NCBI GenBank assembly: GCA_017432345.1
Contig: JAFRJI010000024.1
Coordinates: 50,092-114,091 of the forward strand
Direction: 5' to 3'
From: Bacillota bacterium
GTDB taxonomy: Bacteria > Bacillota > Clostridia > Peptostreptococcales > Anaerovoracaceae
DNA: 64,000 nucleotides
The notes under the pieces are model-generated. The model was given only the letters and a program-made list of their open reading frames with translations. It made no database searches and was not told where the DNA came from. A program made the position numbers and the translations under genes. Position 1 is the stretch's first letter. Each line of letters begins with the position of its first letter. Below are positions 1 through 7,283 of the stretch, in pieces.

Positions 1-404
1 TCTTCGAAATCCTCGAGAAGATCGTTGATATCGATCTCGTCGATATTGAAATCTTCAACGGTGTCCTGCTCTGCCGATTGCTGCGCCTGTGGCTCCGGCG
101 GAGCCGCCTGCACTGGCTGCGTCGGCTGCATTGCTTCCGCTGGCTGCTGAACGATGATCTGCTCGATCGGCCGTTCCGCCTGCTTCTGCAGCTCCTGAAG
201 AATGGTCTCATCAGCTCTTTGCGATTCGGCAACAGACCTCGAAACCAACGAGCTGATGTTGCCCAGATCTTTTTCTACGGCAACCATCCTTTTTGCAAAG
301 TTCTGCGTCTCTTTTTGCGACCTTGACATCGAGATCAGACACAAAACTCCGAATGCTATTATTACGACACCGGCAACTATGATAATCATCATTGTTTCCG
401 TCAT
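1..404 (-). CDS. Membrane-anchored hypothetical protein, partial (C-terminus off the left edge)
   Basis: The gene starts at an ATG at 404 behind an AGGAGATAG ribosome site and stays open to base 1, giving about 134 codons without a stop. The first ~24 residues form one hydrophobic segment (MMIIIVAGVVIIAFGVLCLI). A charged coiled-coil-like stretch and a Gln/Pro/Ala/Glu-rich segment follow, then an acidic Asp/Ile-rich tail. This suggests a single-span protein with a cytoplasmic low-complexity domain. I recognise no family. It is transcribed leftward from a -10 hexamer at 466-471 and is separated from thrH by the thrH terminator. Confidence 0.7.
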   Translation of the reverse strand, partial: MTETMMIIIVAGVVIIAFGVLCLISMSRSQKETQNFAKRMVAVEKDLGNISSLVSRSVAESQRADETILQELQKQAERPIEQIIVQQPAEAMQPTQPVQAAPPEPQAQQSAEQDTVEDFNIDEIDINDLLEDFE

Positions 405-465
405 TATTTCTATCTCCTGTTAGGGTATTTTTGTCGCAGAGTATTCTGAACCCATAATAATCTAC

Positions 466-471
466 ATTATA
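466..471 (-). promoter_or_regulatory. -10 hexamer of the partial membrane gene
   Basis: TATAAT reads on the minus strand about 60 nt upstream of the ATG at 404. No convincing -35 is visible. Confidence 0.45.
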
Positions 472-521
472 CAATAAAAAGTTTCCTATTTCTACCTTTT
501 AGGAGGTTTTTTTCCATATAC

Positions 522-555
522 AAAAAGACCGCCGCAATCGTTCTGATGCGGCGGT
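522..555 (-). terminator. Intrinsic terminator of the DUF202–thrH operon
   Basis: A 10-bp perfect GC-rich stem (527-536 with 546-555) is followed on the minus strand by five U. It lies 27 nt beyond the thrH stop. Confidence 0.9.
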
Positions 556-581
556 CCGGTTGTCTTCGTTTACGTAGTTTC

Positions 582-1181
582 CTACAGGACTCCCTTGATG
601 GCTTCCAGCAGGTCGTCGAACTCTTCGAACGCCGGGTACTGCGGGTAGTCTTTTTTGATCTGCTCCGTCGTTCGGAACAGGAATCCGGCCTTGCTGGCCT
701 GGATCATAGCCAGGTCATTAAAACTGTCTCCGCTGGCGATCGTTTCATAGCCGATGGTCTGCAGCGCTTTAACGGTTGAGAGTTTGGACTTTTCAACACG
801 CATCTTGTGCTTCAGGATCGTGCCGTCTTCACCGACTACCAGCGTGTTGCACATGAGCGTCGGATAGCCCAGCTTCTTCATCAGCGGCATAGCAAACTGC
901 TCGAACGTGTCGCTGATCACGATGACCTGCGTGATCTCACGAAGCTTGTCGAGAAATTCTTTGGCGCCCGGGAGCGGATCGATCTTCGCAATCGTGTCCT
1001 GGATCTCCTTCAGGCCCAGTCCGTGTTCCTTCAGGATGTTGATCCTGTACTCCATCAGCTTGTCGTAATTCGGCTCGTCACGTGTCGTTCTTCTGAGCTC
1101 AGGAATGCCCGTGACATCTGCGAAAGTGATCCAGATTTCCGGCACTAAAACGCCTTCCATATCCAAGCAAACAATATTCAT
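582..1181 (-). CDS. thrH: ThrH-type phosphoserine phosphatase / homoserine phosphotransferase
   Basis: This 199-residue HAD-superfamily protein has the N-terminal nucleophile motif CLDMEGVLVPE, with Asp7 as nucleophile and the ThrH-specific Glu in the second acid position. Also present are motif II (SDTFEQF), a motif III lysine near 130, and the GDSFNDL metal motif near 150. The block WITFADVTGIPELRRTTRD is diagnostic of ThrH rather than SerB. The family dephosphorylates phosphoserine and can pass the phosphate to homoserine, linking serine and threonine synthesis in the cytoplasm. Its ATG overlaps the stop of the upstream DUF202 gene (TAATG), so the two are probably translationally coupled. 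Confidence 0.9.
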   Translation of the reverse strand: MNIVCLDMEGVLVPEIWITFADVTGIPELRRTTRDEPNYDKLMEYRINILKEHGLGLKEIQDTIAKIDPLPGAKEFLDKLREITQVIVISDTFEQFAMPLMKKLGYPTLMCNTLVVGEDGTILKHKMRVEKSKLSTVKALQTIGYETIASGDSFNDLAMIQASKAGFLFRTTEQIKKDYPQYPAFEEFDDLLEAIKGVL

Positions 1182-1486
1182 TATTCGTCCTCCATTTCGT
1201 CTAGCAAATATTTCAACTTATTTCTAACTTTTATGTAATGAACCACCCCGATGATCATGATGACAGGGGAAATTGCCATCAGTATCACGCCTATCGTAAC
1301 GATGGTCTGATTGCTAATGAATTCAAACATTCCGATACCCGCCGCGAAGACAGCGATCGTGGTCCTGGAATAGGACAGCAGCGTCTGCGAATTCGCAAGG
1401 CTCGTCCGTTCAAAAGCCAGGCTGGTCCGCTCGACGGACAGTCCCGTTCTTTTTTCAGCAAGCTCCGTTTCCCTGCTCTTTTCCAT
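1181..1486 (-). CDS. DUF202-family small membrane protein
   Basis: The protein has 101 residues. I start it at the ATG at 1486, which follows CGGAGGAACG, rather than at longer in-frame starts that lack a ribosome site. It has a charged N-terminal repeat (RTGLSVERTSLAFERTSLA), which is the DUF202 hallmark, followed by two membrane segments (about 35-57 and 62-86) and a short acidic tail. The function of DUF202 proteins is not known. It is the first gene of a two-gene unit with thrH, with a 1-nt overlap. Confidence 0.75.
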   Translation of the reverse strand: MEKSRETELAEKRTGLSVERTSLAFERTSLANSQTLLSYSRTTIAVFAAGIGMFEFISNQTIVTIGVILMAISPVIMIIGVVHYIKVRNKLKYLLDEMEDE

Positions 1487-1526
1487 CACGTTCCTCCGGG
1501 ATGAACATTTAACAATTACAGAAAGT

Positions 1527-1557
1527 ATTATAACACAGGATTTGCGCATAGATGCAA
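1527..1557 (-). promoter_or_regulatory. Promoter for DUF202–thrH
   Basis: TATAAT at 1527-1532 and TTGCAT at 1552-1557 on the minus strand, with a 19-nt spacer. A divergent TATAAT on the plus strand (1567-1572) serves the lipoprotein gene. Confidence 0.5.
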
Positions 1558-1566
1558 TTTTTATGT

Positions 1567-1572
1567 TATAAT
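1567..1572 (+). promoter_or_regulatory. -10 hexamer of the lipoprotein gene
   Basis: Perfect TATAAT about 40 nt before the ATG at 1613. The -35 is weak. Confidence 0.5.
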
Positions 1573-1612
1573 AATTCAAAATCAAAACGGGGTAAAAAGG
1601 AGATTGAAAATA

Positions 1613-2068
1613 ATGTTGAAACGAACGAAAAAAATAGGCTATATGGTCGTTGTTGTGGCCTTTGCAATCGCGATGGTGGGCTTTGCGCTGACCGGCTGCG
1701 GGAGCAAGTATAACGCGCCGGCCGGTATTGTGGGGGACTGGACGTGCCGTGATCTGGCTTCGGATGAGACGACCGATACGAGTTTTTATAAGCTGACGGT
1801 CTCAGAGGACGGCTCGTTCTCGCTGTACGATTATGCTTCCGGAAATCCGGGGATTTCCGGCAATATGTACTGCGATGATACGGGCAATCTAGGTATCATC
1901 AATATCGAGTGCGACAGCGCTGATTTCGATCCGCCGTTTTGCTGGCAGAGTCTCAGTCAAAACGCGCGTCTCCGATACAAGGTGATCAGCAGCGATACCA
2001 TCAAGCTGGGCTATGTCGGAGTCTGGCTGATCTTCGACCGATCTACTGAAGAGGAGAGCGACGAGTAG
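1613..2068 (+). CDS. Putative secreted lipoprotein, unknown function
   Basis: The protein has 151 residues from the ATG at 1613, which has AAAAGGAG ten nt upstream. A TTG at 1604 is in frame but sits on the ribosome site. The basic N-terminus (LKRTKKIGY) and a long hydrophobic stretch end in a lipobox (LTGC), so signal peptidase II processing and membrane anchoring outside the cell are likely. The mature part holds a GDWTC motif followed by beta-rich sequence. That resembles small lipocalin-like or DUF-type Firmicutes lipoproteins, but I cannot name a family. It is monocistronic and ends at a strong hairpin. Confidence 0.75.
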   Translation: MLKRTKKIGYMVVVVAFAIAMVGFALTGCGSKYNAPAGIVGDWTCRDLASDETTDTSFYKLTVSEDGSFSLYDYASGNPGISGNMYCDDTGNLGIINIECDSADFDPPFCWQSLSQNARLRYKVISSDTIKLGYVGVWLIFDRSTEEESDE

Positions 2069-2210
2069 TGACCGCAGCGCTTCCGCAGGAGCAGCTAAAT
2101 CCCGTGCACTGTCTGAGCTATCAGGCGAGTTTGCACGGGATTCTGTTTTCTGTGAATGAGCATCTATGGCCTGCTGTGACGAGGACCCAGCTGCGGTCAC
2201 TGCTCGTCGC
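2058..2210. repeat. Near-perfect 21-bp inverted repeat flanking the lipoprotein terminator
   Basis: Bases 2058-2078 (the last codons and stop of the lipoprotein gene) reappear inverted at 2190-2210 with one mismatch. The intrinsic terminator lies between the arms. Confidence 0.75.
2098..2149 (+). terminator. Intrinsic terminator of the lipoprotein gene
   Basis: AATCCCGTGCA pairs with TGCACGGGATT (2098-2108 with 2132-2142). A T-rich tail follows. Confidence 0.75.
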
Positions 2211-2305
2211 CTCCACACAGAGAAGATGCCAGCACAGAGAAAGCGGAGGTACCGCCCGATGCGACACCCCCGCTTTGCTGCATGATTTTTGCGATGAGAT
2301 CCGGC

Positions 2306-2539
2306 TTATTCCTTGATAAGGCCCTTCTCCAGCTTTGCTCCATGGATGATCTGAAGAATCTCGTCTTCTTCAAAGTGCTTGATATATTTATCTTCGATCT
2401 CCTGCACTTCTTCCTCCGTCATTGCCTTGTCCAGCAGGTCCTTCAGAAGCTCTTTCGCAAGGTGATTTTCATGATGCGGTACCAGCATTTTTTCGGATGC
2501 GTCTTCGATCTCATGAATCAAGTCTTTTACAGATTCCAT
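2306..2539 (-). CDS. Small acidic helical protein, unknown
   Basis: The 77-residue protein is rich in Glu, Lys and Leu and is predicted to be all-helical, with no membrane segment or cysteine pair. The ATG follows an AGGGGGC ribosome site. A minus-strand -10 (TACAAT, 2584-2589) preceded by TTTTGTGG lies 45 nt upstream. It stands alone between two convergent or tandem units. I recognise no family. Codon use and signals look genuine, so I keep it. Confidence 0.6.
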   Translation of the reverse strand: MESVKDLIHEIEDASEKMLVPHHENHLAKELLKDLLDKAMTEEEVQEIEDKYIKHFEEDEILQIIHGAKLEKGLIKE

Positions 2540-2583
2540 TGTTTTTGCCCCCTATCGTTCGGTAAGATTTATTTCACATCAGT

Positions 2584-2589
2584 ATTGTA
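2584..2589 (-). promoter_or_regulatory. Extended -10 promoter of the 77-residue gene
   Basis: TGTGG-TACAAT on the minus strand, the same extended -10 seen at 3936, 14129, 23151 and 31762. Confidence 0.5.
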
Positions 2590-2737
2590 CCACAAAACCC
2601 AGAAATTACTCGTATATTTATTACAGAAAATGCGTTTTTCTTATTGACTGTCATAAATTAATATGCTATCCTTTTACCATGTTAAAGCAGAACAACAACT
2701 CATAAATATATATTCCCTCTAAAATTAACCATCTAAC

Positions 2738-2772
2738 GCAAAAAGCCGCCCTTTTCACAAGAGCGGTTTTTT
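2738..2772 (-). terminator. Terminator of the racemase gene
   Basis: An AAAAAGCCGC/GCGGTTTTTT hairpin gives a U-run on either strand. It sits 30 nt beyond the racemase stop. Confidence 0.75.
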
Positions 2773-2800
2773 GTATCTCGAAACTGCTTTTTTCGTGTTT

Positions 2801-3886
2801 TTAGATGAATTCTTTGGTCACGTACTCGCTGGTCGCAAGCCGCAGAACGGCGCCGTATTCCAGCGTGAACTGGACCGTATCGCCGACCTTGTATTCCCGA
2901 TCCGACTTCGTGACATCGAGGATCAGATGGTCGGAGCTGGCGCCCAGTACATCGACCTTCTCATCCAGCGGAATCATGCCGCCCCGGTCCGTATCCTGCT
3001 GCCCGATGGCGAGGATCGCCCGCTTGATTTCCCCGCGGTCTTCATAGTACGGCTTCTGCCCGAACGCATCCACGCCCACTTCGCCAATCGGCAGCGAAGG
3101 CTTTGTTTTCAGTTCCACGATCTGCGCTTCGCAGAGAAGCCCGTCGCCGACGGTTCCCGGCAGATCCGCGCCGTACGCCGTGTCGTTGCCGAGCAGGAAA
3201 CTCTCGCCGAGACGGAGATTGTTGATCTTTTCCGGCAGCTGCCCTTCGCCCACCAGATAGATGGAACTGGAATTTCCGCCGGAAATCATCTGCAGCTGGA
3301 TGCCCAGCTTCTCTTCCACTTTCCCGGCGATGTCGCAAAGCACCGAAAGGTTGTCGTATTTCGGAATGATGGCGCCGTAACAGGTCAGGTTCGTGCCCAT
3401 CCCGTACAGTTCTACGTTCTTCATGGCGTGGATCTTTGCCGCCGTCTCCAGGATCTCCTCTTTGTTCCGGAAGAAGATCCCCTCCCGCAGATCGCCGAGG
3501 TCCACCATCAAAACGACCTTGTGGGTTTTGCCCTGTTTCGCCGCCTCCTGATCGAGTGCCTCGATCGTCGCCAGCTCGGAATTGAAGCTGATGTCCGCGT
3601 ACTTCACAACGTCTTCGATCTCGGACATCATCGGCAACCGCAGCAAAACACTCTGCTTGCCGCTGACCTCCACGAGATCCTGATATTTCTTTATGTTTTC
3701 GATCCGTGAATCCGCCAGGAAATCGACCCGCGGATGGTCGGTGATCATCTTCGCGACCTCACGGTTCGCGCAAAGGCATTTGGTGACGATCATCATCGTG
3801 CAGCCCCCGTCGTCCTTCGTGATCTTCGCGACCGCGTCGATATTCTCCCTAAGTTTCTTTAGATCGATCAGTAATTTCGGATACAT
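2801..3886 (-). CDS. PLP-dependent alanine/ornithine racemase family protein
   Basis: This 361-residue protein has the alanine-racemase N-terminal TIM barrel. The PLP-binding lysine is Lys36 in the motif MIVTKCLCAN. The short LIDLKKLRENI start, the SGGNSSS motif and the LRLGESFLLGND block fit the alanine/ornithine racemase subfamily, which lacks a normal C-terminal alanine racemase domain. Known members interconvert L- and D-ornithine for reductive ornithine degradation. No ornithine aminomutase or OraS/E gene is nearby, so the substrate is not settled and an alanine-like amino acid is possible. It is divergent from ridA across 95 nt. RidA often protects PLP enzymes from 2-aminoacrylate. Confidence 0.8.
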   Translation of the reverse strand: MYPKLLIDLKKLRENIDAVAKITKDDGGCTMMIVTKCLCANREVAKMITDHPRVDFLADSRIENIKKYQDLVEVSGKQSVLLRLPMMSEIEDVVKYADISFNSELATIEALDQEAAKQGKTHKVVLMVDLGDLREGIFFRNKEEILETAAKIHAMKNVELYGMGTNLTCYGAIIPKYDNLSVLCDIAGKVEEKLGIQLQMISGGNSSSIYLVGEGQLPEKINNLRLGESFLLGNDTAYGADLPGTVGDGLLCEAQIVELKTKPSLPIGEVGVDAFGQKPYYEDRGEIKRAILAIGQQDTDRGGMIPLDEKVDVLGASSDHLILDVTKSDREYKVGDTVQFTLEYGAVLRLATSEYVTKEFI

Positions 3887-3918
3887 ATTCCCTTCCTCCT
3901 TGTATTATGCTTGCCCTC

Positions 3919-3941
3919 ATTATACCATTTTGTGCTACAAT
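3919..3941. promoter_or_regulatory. Divergent promoters of the racemase gene and ridA
   Basis: Minus-strand TGGTATAAT (-10 at 3919-3924) faces the racemase gene. Plus-strand TGTGC-TACAAT (-10 at 3936-3941) faces ridA. Confidence 0.55.
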
Positions 3942-3981
3942 ATAGCCATGATGAACGAAAAAATATGAGGAGGAGCATAAA

Positions 3982-4356
3982 ATGAAAATCATCCACACTG
4001 AAAAAGCTCCGGCTGCGGTCGGTCCATATTCACAAGCTATCGTCATCGGTGACCTGGTCTACACATCCGGCCAGATTCCACTCGATCCGGCAACCGGCAA
4101 CATCGTTCAGGGAGATGTCCAGGCGCAGACCGAACAGGTCATGACCAATCTGGGGGCTGTTCTGGAAGAAGCCGGCGCTTCCTTCGAGAGCGCCGTCAAG
4201 ACGATGTGTTTCCTGGCAGACATGAACGACTTCGGCGCGTTCAACGAGATCTACGCGAAATACTTCACCGGCAAGCCGGCCCGTTCCTGCGTAGCGGTCA
4301 AAGAACTGCCGAAGGGGGCCCTTTGCGAGGTCGAAGTGATTGCCGTCTGCAAATAG
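3982..4356 (+). CDS. ridA: RidA family reactive intermediate deaminase
   Basis: At 124 residues it is full length for the YjgF/YER057c/UK114 family. It has the N-terminal [10 protein letters not shown] and [11 protein letters not shown] blocks and the catalytic arginine Arg101 in KPARSCVAV, followed by Glu116 (CEVEVIA). RidA trimers hydrolyse enamine and imine intermediates such as 2-aminoacrylate in the cytosol and protect PLP enzymes. The start has a GAGGAGGAG ribosome site. It ends at a bidirectional terminator shared with rpsI. Confidence 0.93.
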   Translation: MKIIHTEKAPAAVGPYSQAIVIGDLVYTSGQIPLDPATGNIVQGDVQAQTEQVMTNLGAVLEEAGASFESAVKTMCFLADMNDFGAFNEIYAKYFTGKPARSCVAVKELPKGALCEVEVIAVCK

Positions 4357-4377
4357 CATCAAAAATCAGTGGCAACG

Positions 4378-4406
4378 AAAAAACCCCGGAATGTTCCGGG
4401 GTTTTT
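4378..4406. terminator. Bidirectional terminator between ridA and rpsI
   Basis: The perfect CCCCGGAA/TTCCGGGG stem (4384-4401) is flanked by A6 and T5, so it serves both converging genes. Confidence 0.95.
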
Positions 4407-4426
4407 GAGTACATAGTTCGTAAAAA

Positions 4427-4822
4427 CTAACGCTTTGAGAACTGGCTTGCTCTTCTCGCCTTCTTGAGTCCGTACTTCTTTCTTTCTTTCATACGGGAGT
4501 CTCTCGTCAGGAATCCAGCAGCCTTCAGCGGTGCTCTATAAGCTTCTCTGTCCGCTTCGCAAAGAGCTCTGGAGATACCATGTCTCAGCGCTCCGGCCTG
4601 TCCGGTGTAGCCGCCGCCCTTAACGGTAGCGATCACGTCGAACTTGCCTTCACAACCGGCGATCTCGAACGGTCTCTTTACCTCTCTCTTAACGATATCC
4701 AGTGCAAGGTATTCGTCGAGAGGCTTGTCGTTTACTGTGATATTTCCAGTGCCAGGGATGAGTCTTACTCTGGCAACGGATGATTTTCTTCTACCTGTTC
4801 CGTAGTACTGTGTCTTAGCCAT
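4427..4822 (-). CDS. rpsI: 30S ribosomal protein S9
   Basis: The 131-residue protein is full length. It has the N-terminal [15 protein letters not shown] motif, the central [15 protein letters not shown] block and the conserved C-terminal [12 protein letters not shown] tail that reaches the P-site tRNA. It lies 20 nt behind rplM in the usual bacterial order and shares its promoter. It ends at a terminator shared with ridA. Confidence 0.98.
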   Translation of the reverse strand: MAKTQYYGTGRRKSSVARVRLIPGTGNITVNDKPLDEYLALDIVKREVKRPFEIAGCEGKFDVIATVKGGGYTGQAGALRHGISRALCEADREAYRAPLKAAGFLTRDSRMKERKKYGLKKARRASQFSKR

Positions 4823-4842
4823 CGTTCAAATCCTCCCTTCCA

Positions 4843-5271
4843 CTAAATATCCAGAACTTCCGGTTTCTGAGCTGCGTGATCGTGCTCAGGACCTGCATAG
4901 ACCTTTAACTTCTTGAACATCTGTCTGCCAAGCTTGCCGTTCGGCATCATGCCCTTGACTGCGTGTCTTACAACTTCGGTCGGGTGCTTTTCCAGCATCT
5001 GTTCCATCGTCATTTCTCTCAGGCCACCCGGATAACCAGTGTGATGCTTATAGATCTTTTCCTGTCTCTTCTTGCCTGTTACCGCGACCTTCTCTGCGTT
5101 GATAACGATGACGTAATCTCCACAGTCAACGTGCGGTGTGTAGATCGGCTTGTTTTTTCCTCTGAGGATCATGGCGATCTGTGAAGCCATTCTTCCCAGA
5201 TTCTTTCCGTCTGCATCGATCACGTACCACTTACGTTCGACCTCTGCAGGCTTTGCGATAAATGAACTCAT
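4843..5271 (-). CDS. rplM: 50S ribosomal protein L13
   Basis: The 142-residue protein is full length. It carries the [16 protein letters not shown] and [12 protein letters not shown] blocks, the [13 protein letters not shown] signature and the [21 protein letters not shown] region. L13 is an early 23S rRNA binder in 50S assembly. It is the first gene of the rplM–rpsI operon behind a consensus promoter and a long leader, which is where autogenous control would act. Confidence 0.98.
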   Translation of the reverse strand: MSSFIAKPAEVERKWYVIDADGKNLGRMASQIAMILRGKNKPIYTPHVDCGDYVIVINAEKVAVTGKKRQEKIYKHHTGYPGGLREMTMEQMLEKHPTEVVRHAVKGMMPNGKLGRQMFKKLKVYAGPEHDHAAQKPEVLDI

Positions 5272-5466
5272 GTCTCTTCCTTTCTACCTACTCAGTTCCA
5301 GTCGGAACGCTTTCGGCCCTGCCTACTGGGATCTGCCGCGGTCTCTGCCTGCGGTGATCGTGTTCGGCGAACAAAAGTAACTTCTGCCGTGCTCGCTGCC
5401 GGGTCTTGCAAAGGCCTTAGCCCCGCACCCTGCTCACACGAAAAAACCATGCCACGTGCGTGACAC
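5272..5466 (-). promoter_or_regulatory. rplM–rpsI 5' leader, candidate L13-type autoregulatory leader
   Basis: About 195 nt separate the predicted transcription start (near 5466) from the rplM ATG, and no credible gene lies there. Structured ribosomal-protein leaders are known in front of rplM in Firmicutes. I see GC-rich segments but did not derive a fold. Confidence 0.4.
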
Positions 5467-5472
5467 GAAGTC

Positions 5473-5501
5473 ATTGTATACTTCCGGCACATGACTGTCA
5501 A
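5473..5501 (-). promoter_or_regulatory. Consensus sigma-A promoter of rplM–rpsI
   Basis: TTGACA (5496-5501), a 17-nt spacer and TACAAT (5473-5478) on the minus strand. This is one of the two best -35/-10 pairs in the window. Confidence 0.85.
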
Positions 5502-5522
5502 GTATTTTCAATCGATCCAAGG

Positions 5523-7283
5523 CTATTGGATGACGATCTTGACTTTCTTCTTCAGCGCTTTGCCGTTGATGTTCTTCGCCTCGAAAATGGTGATGTAGGC
5601 CGTCCCTTTTTTCTTCGGGGTGACGACGCCTTTCGAGGATACCTTGATCTTCTTATTGGAAGCTCTGTATTTCAGCGTCCAGCCGTCAGTCGCCATGGCA
5701 CCCAGCGAGAACTTGCCATCGGCCTTGAGAACTTTGTACGTCTTCTGCGGCGTGATGATCGCGCGCTTCGAATACTCGAGATTCGTGAACTTTATCCGCT
5801 TCTTTTTCGCGTATTTCTGCGCCGCGGAGTTGCTGTAGCCTTTGATTCTCTTGAGATAGCCGCTGTCGAACGCATCCGACTCGATTTTCTTGACGCCGGC
5901 CGGGATCGTAATGTTCGTCAGCCGTTTGCAAAATTCAAATGCGCCGCCTTCGATCCGCTGGACGGAATTCGGGATGTTGATCTTCTTTAACTGGTAACAG
6001 AATCGGAAGGCATCTTCCGGGATGATGGTCAACTTATTGCTGAGCGTCGGGAATGTGGTCAGATGCGTGCACTCCGTGAACGCGCTCTCCCCGATCGCAT
6101 CGATCGGATTCGGGAAATGGATCGTTTTCAGTTTGCCGCACTGCAGGAACATATTGATTGGGATTTCTCTTGACACCTTGGAATACTCGACGGATTCCAA
6201 CCTCAAGCACCGGAAGAACATGGTGCGTCCCAGATATTCCGCGCTGGAAATATCCATTTTCGTAAGATGTGTGCACTCTTCAAAAGCGTCTTCGTCAATA
6301 AATGAGACCTTTTCTGTGTTGATGCCTGTCAGCCTTGTGCACTTGTCAAAGGCGCCTTCTCCGATATACTTGACGGATTCCGGCAGGACGACTTTCTCCA
6401 GCACCTTGTTGGTGCGGACTTCCGCAAGCGGCCGGTCCCACTGCTCCACTAATTCATAGTTCGCGAAGGCATAATCGCCGATTGCCACGATTCCGTCCGG
6501 AACGTTCACGGCGATCTCACTGTTGGCGTATTGGTATTCCATGAGGGTGCCGCCGACGATCTTCATGTTATTCTCTTCCCGCACGTAAGGTTCCATAACG
6601 TCCGGCTCAAAGGCATGAAAACCGACAAATTCCACCTGATCGAGCCCTTCAACGGAGGTCAGCTGCGAATCATAAAACGCTCCCAGCCCGATGTATTTGA
6701 CCGACCCCGGAATGCGGACCGTTTCAAGCGGCGTGTCGACGAAGGCCTGGTCGTCGATCTTCTCCAGACCGTCCGGAAGCTGGATCTCCGTGAGGCTGTT
6801 GTTGCAGAAGAACGCGGAATCCCCGATCACCTTTAAAGTGGACGGAAGCTGTACGCGCTCCAGTCCGCAGAACAAAAAGGCTCCTTCGCCGAGTTCCTCC
6901 ACGCCTTCCGGAATGACGATCTCCGTTGCGCCGATCTGGTTGAAACAGTAGTATCCGATCCGCTTCAGCGTGCTCGGCAGCTGCACTTCCGTGATCGATT
7001 TGTCATAGGCGAACCACTCGCTGCCGGTGTCGGTGATTCCTTCCCCGATGACGACCTTCTGGATCTGCTCTTCGTAAGCGCGCCAAGGTTTCTTGGTTTC
7101 ACCGCCGTTATAGTCCGGCATTGCGCCTTCGCCTTCGATCGTCAGTACGCCGTCTTCGAAGCTCCATGTAAAGCCGTCCCCGAAGGTCCCTTCTGCCGCA
7201 AATGCAAAAGCCGCAGTGACCATGACGATGGCCACTGCAACTGTACTGATGATGGATACTCTTAAAATGCGTTCCTTTCTCAT
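5523..7283 (-). CDS. Secreted BspA-type leucine-rich-repeat protein with Ig-like C-terminal domain
   Basis: The protein has 586 residues. A signal peptide ends near residue 29 (AFAFAAEG). About a dozen LRR_5 (BspA/Treponema type) units follow, with phrases such as LPSTLKRIGYYCF, IPEGVEELGEGAF and IPNSVQRIEGGAF. The last ~75 residues (NKKIKVSSKGVVTPKKKGTAYIT) form a BIG_2-like bacterial Ig domain. There is no LPXTG motif or membrane tail, so it is probably released or held by the Ig domain. BspA-type repeats usually bind host or community surfaces. Its ATG overlaps the tyrS stop (ATGA), an odd coupling for an exported protein. No clear terminator was found before the rplM promoter. Confidence 0.85.
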   Translation of the reverse strand: MRKERILRVSIISTVAVAIVMVTAAFAFAAEGTFGDGFTWSFEDGVLTIEGEGAMPDYNGGETKKPWRAYEEQIQKVVIGEGITDTGSEWFAYDKSITEVQLPSTLKRIGYYCFNQIGATEIVIPEGVEELGEGAFLFCGLERVQLPSTLKVIGDSAFFCNNSLTEIQLPDGLEKIDDQAFVDTPLETVRIPGSVKYIGLGAFYDSQLTSVEGLDQVEFVGFHAFEPDVMEPYVREENNMKIVGGTLMEYQYANSEIAVNVPDGIVAIGDYAFANYELVEQWDRPLAEVRTNKVLEKVVLPESVKYIGEGAFDKCTRLTGINTEKVSFIDEDAFEECTHLTKMDISSAEYLGRTMFFRCLRLESVEYSKVSREIPINMFLQCGKLKTIHFPNPIDAIGESAFTECTHLTTFPTLSNKLTIIPEDAFRFCYQLKKINIPNSVQRIEGGAFEFCKRLTNITIPAGVKKIESDAFDSGYLKRIKGYSNSAAQKYAKKKRIKFTNLEYSKRAIITPQKTYKVLKADGKFSLGAMATDGWTLKYRASNKKIKVSSKGVVTPKKKGTAYITIFEAKNINGKALKKKVKIVIQ

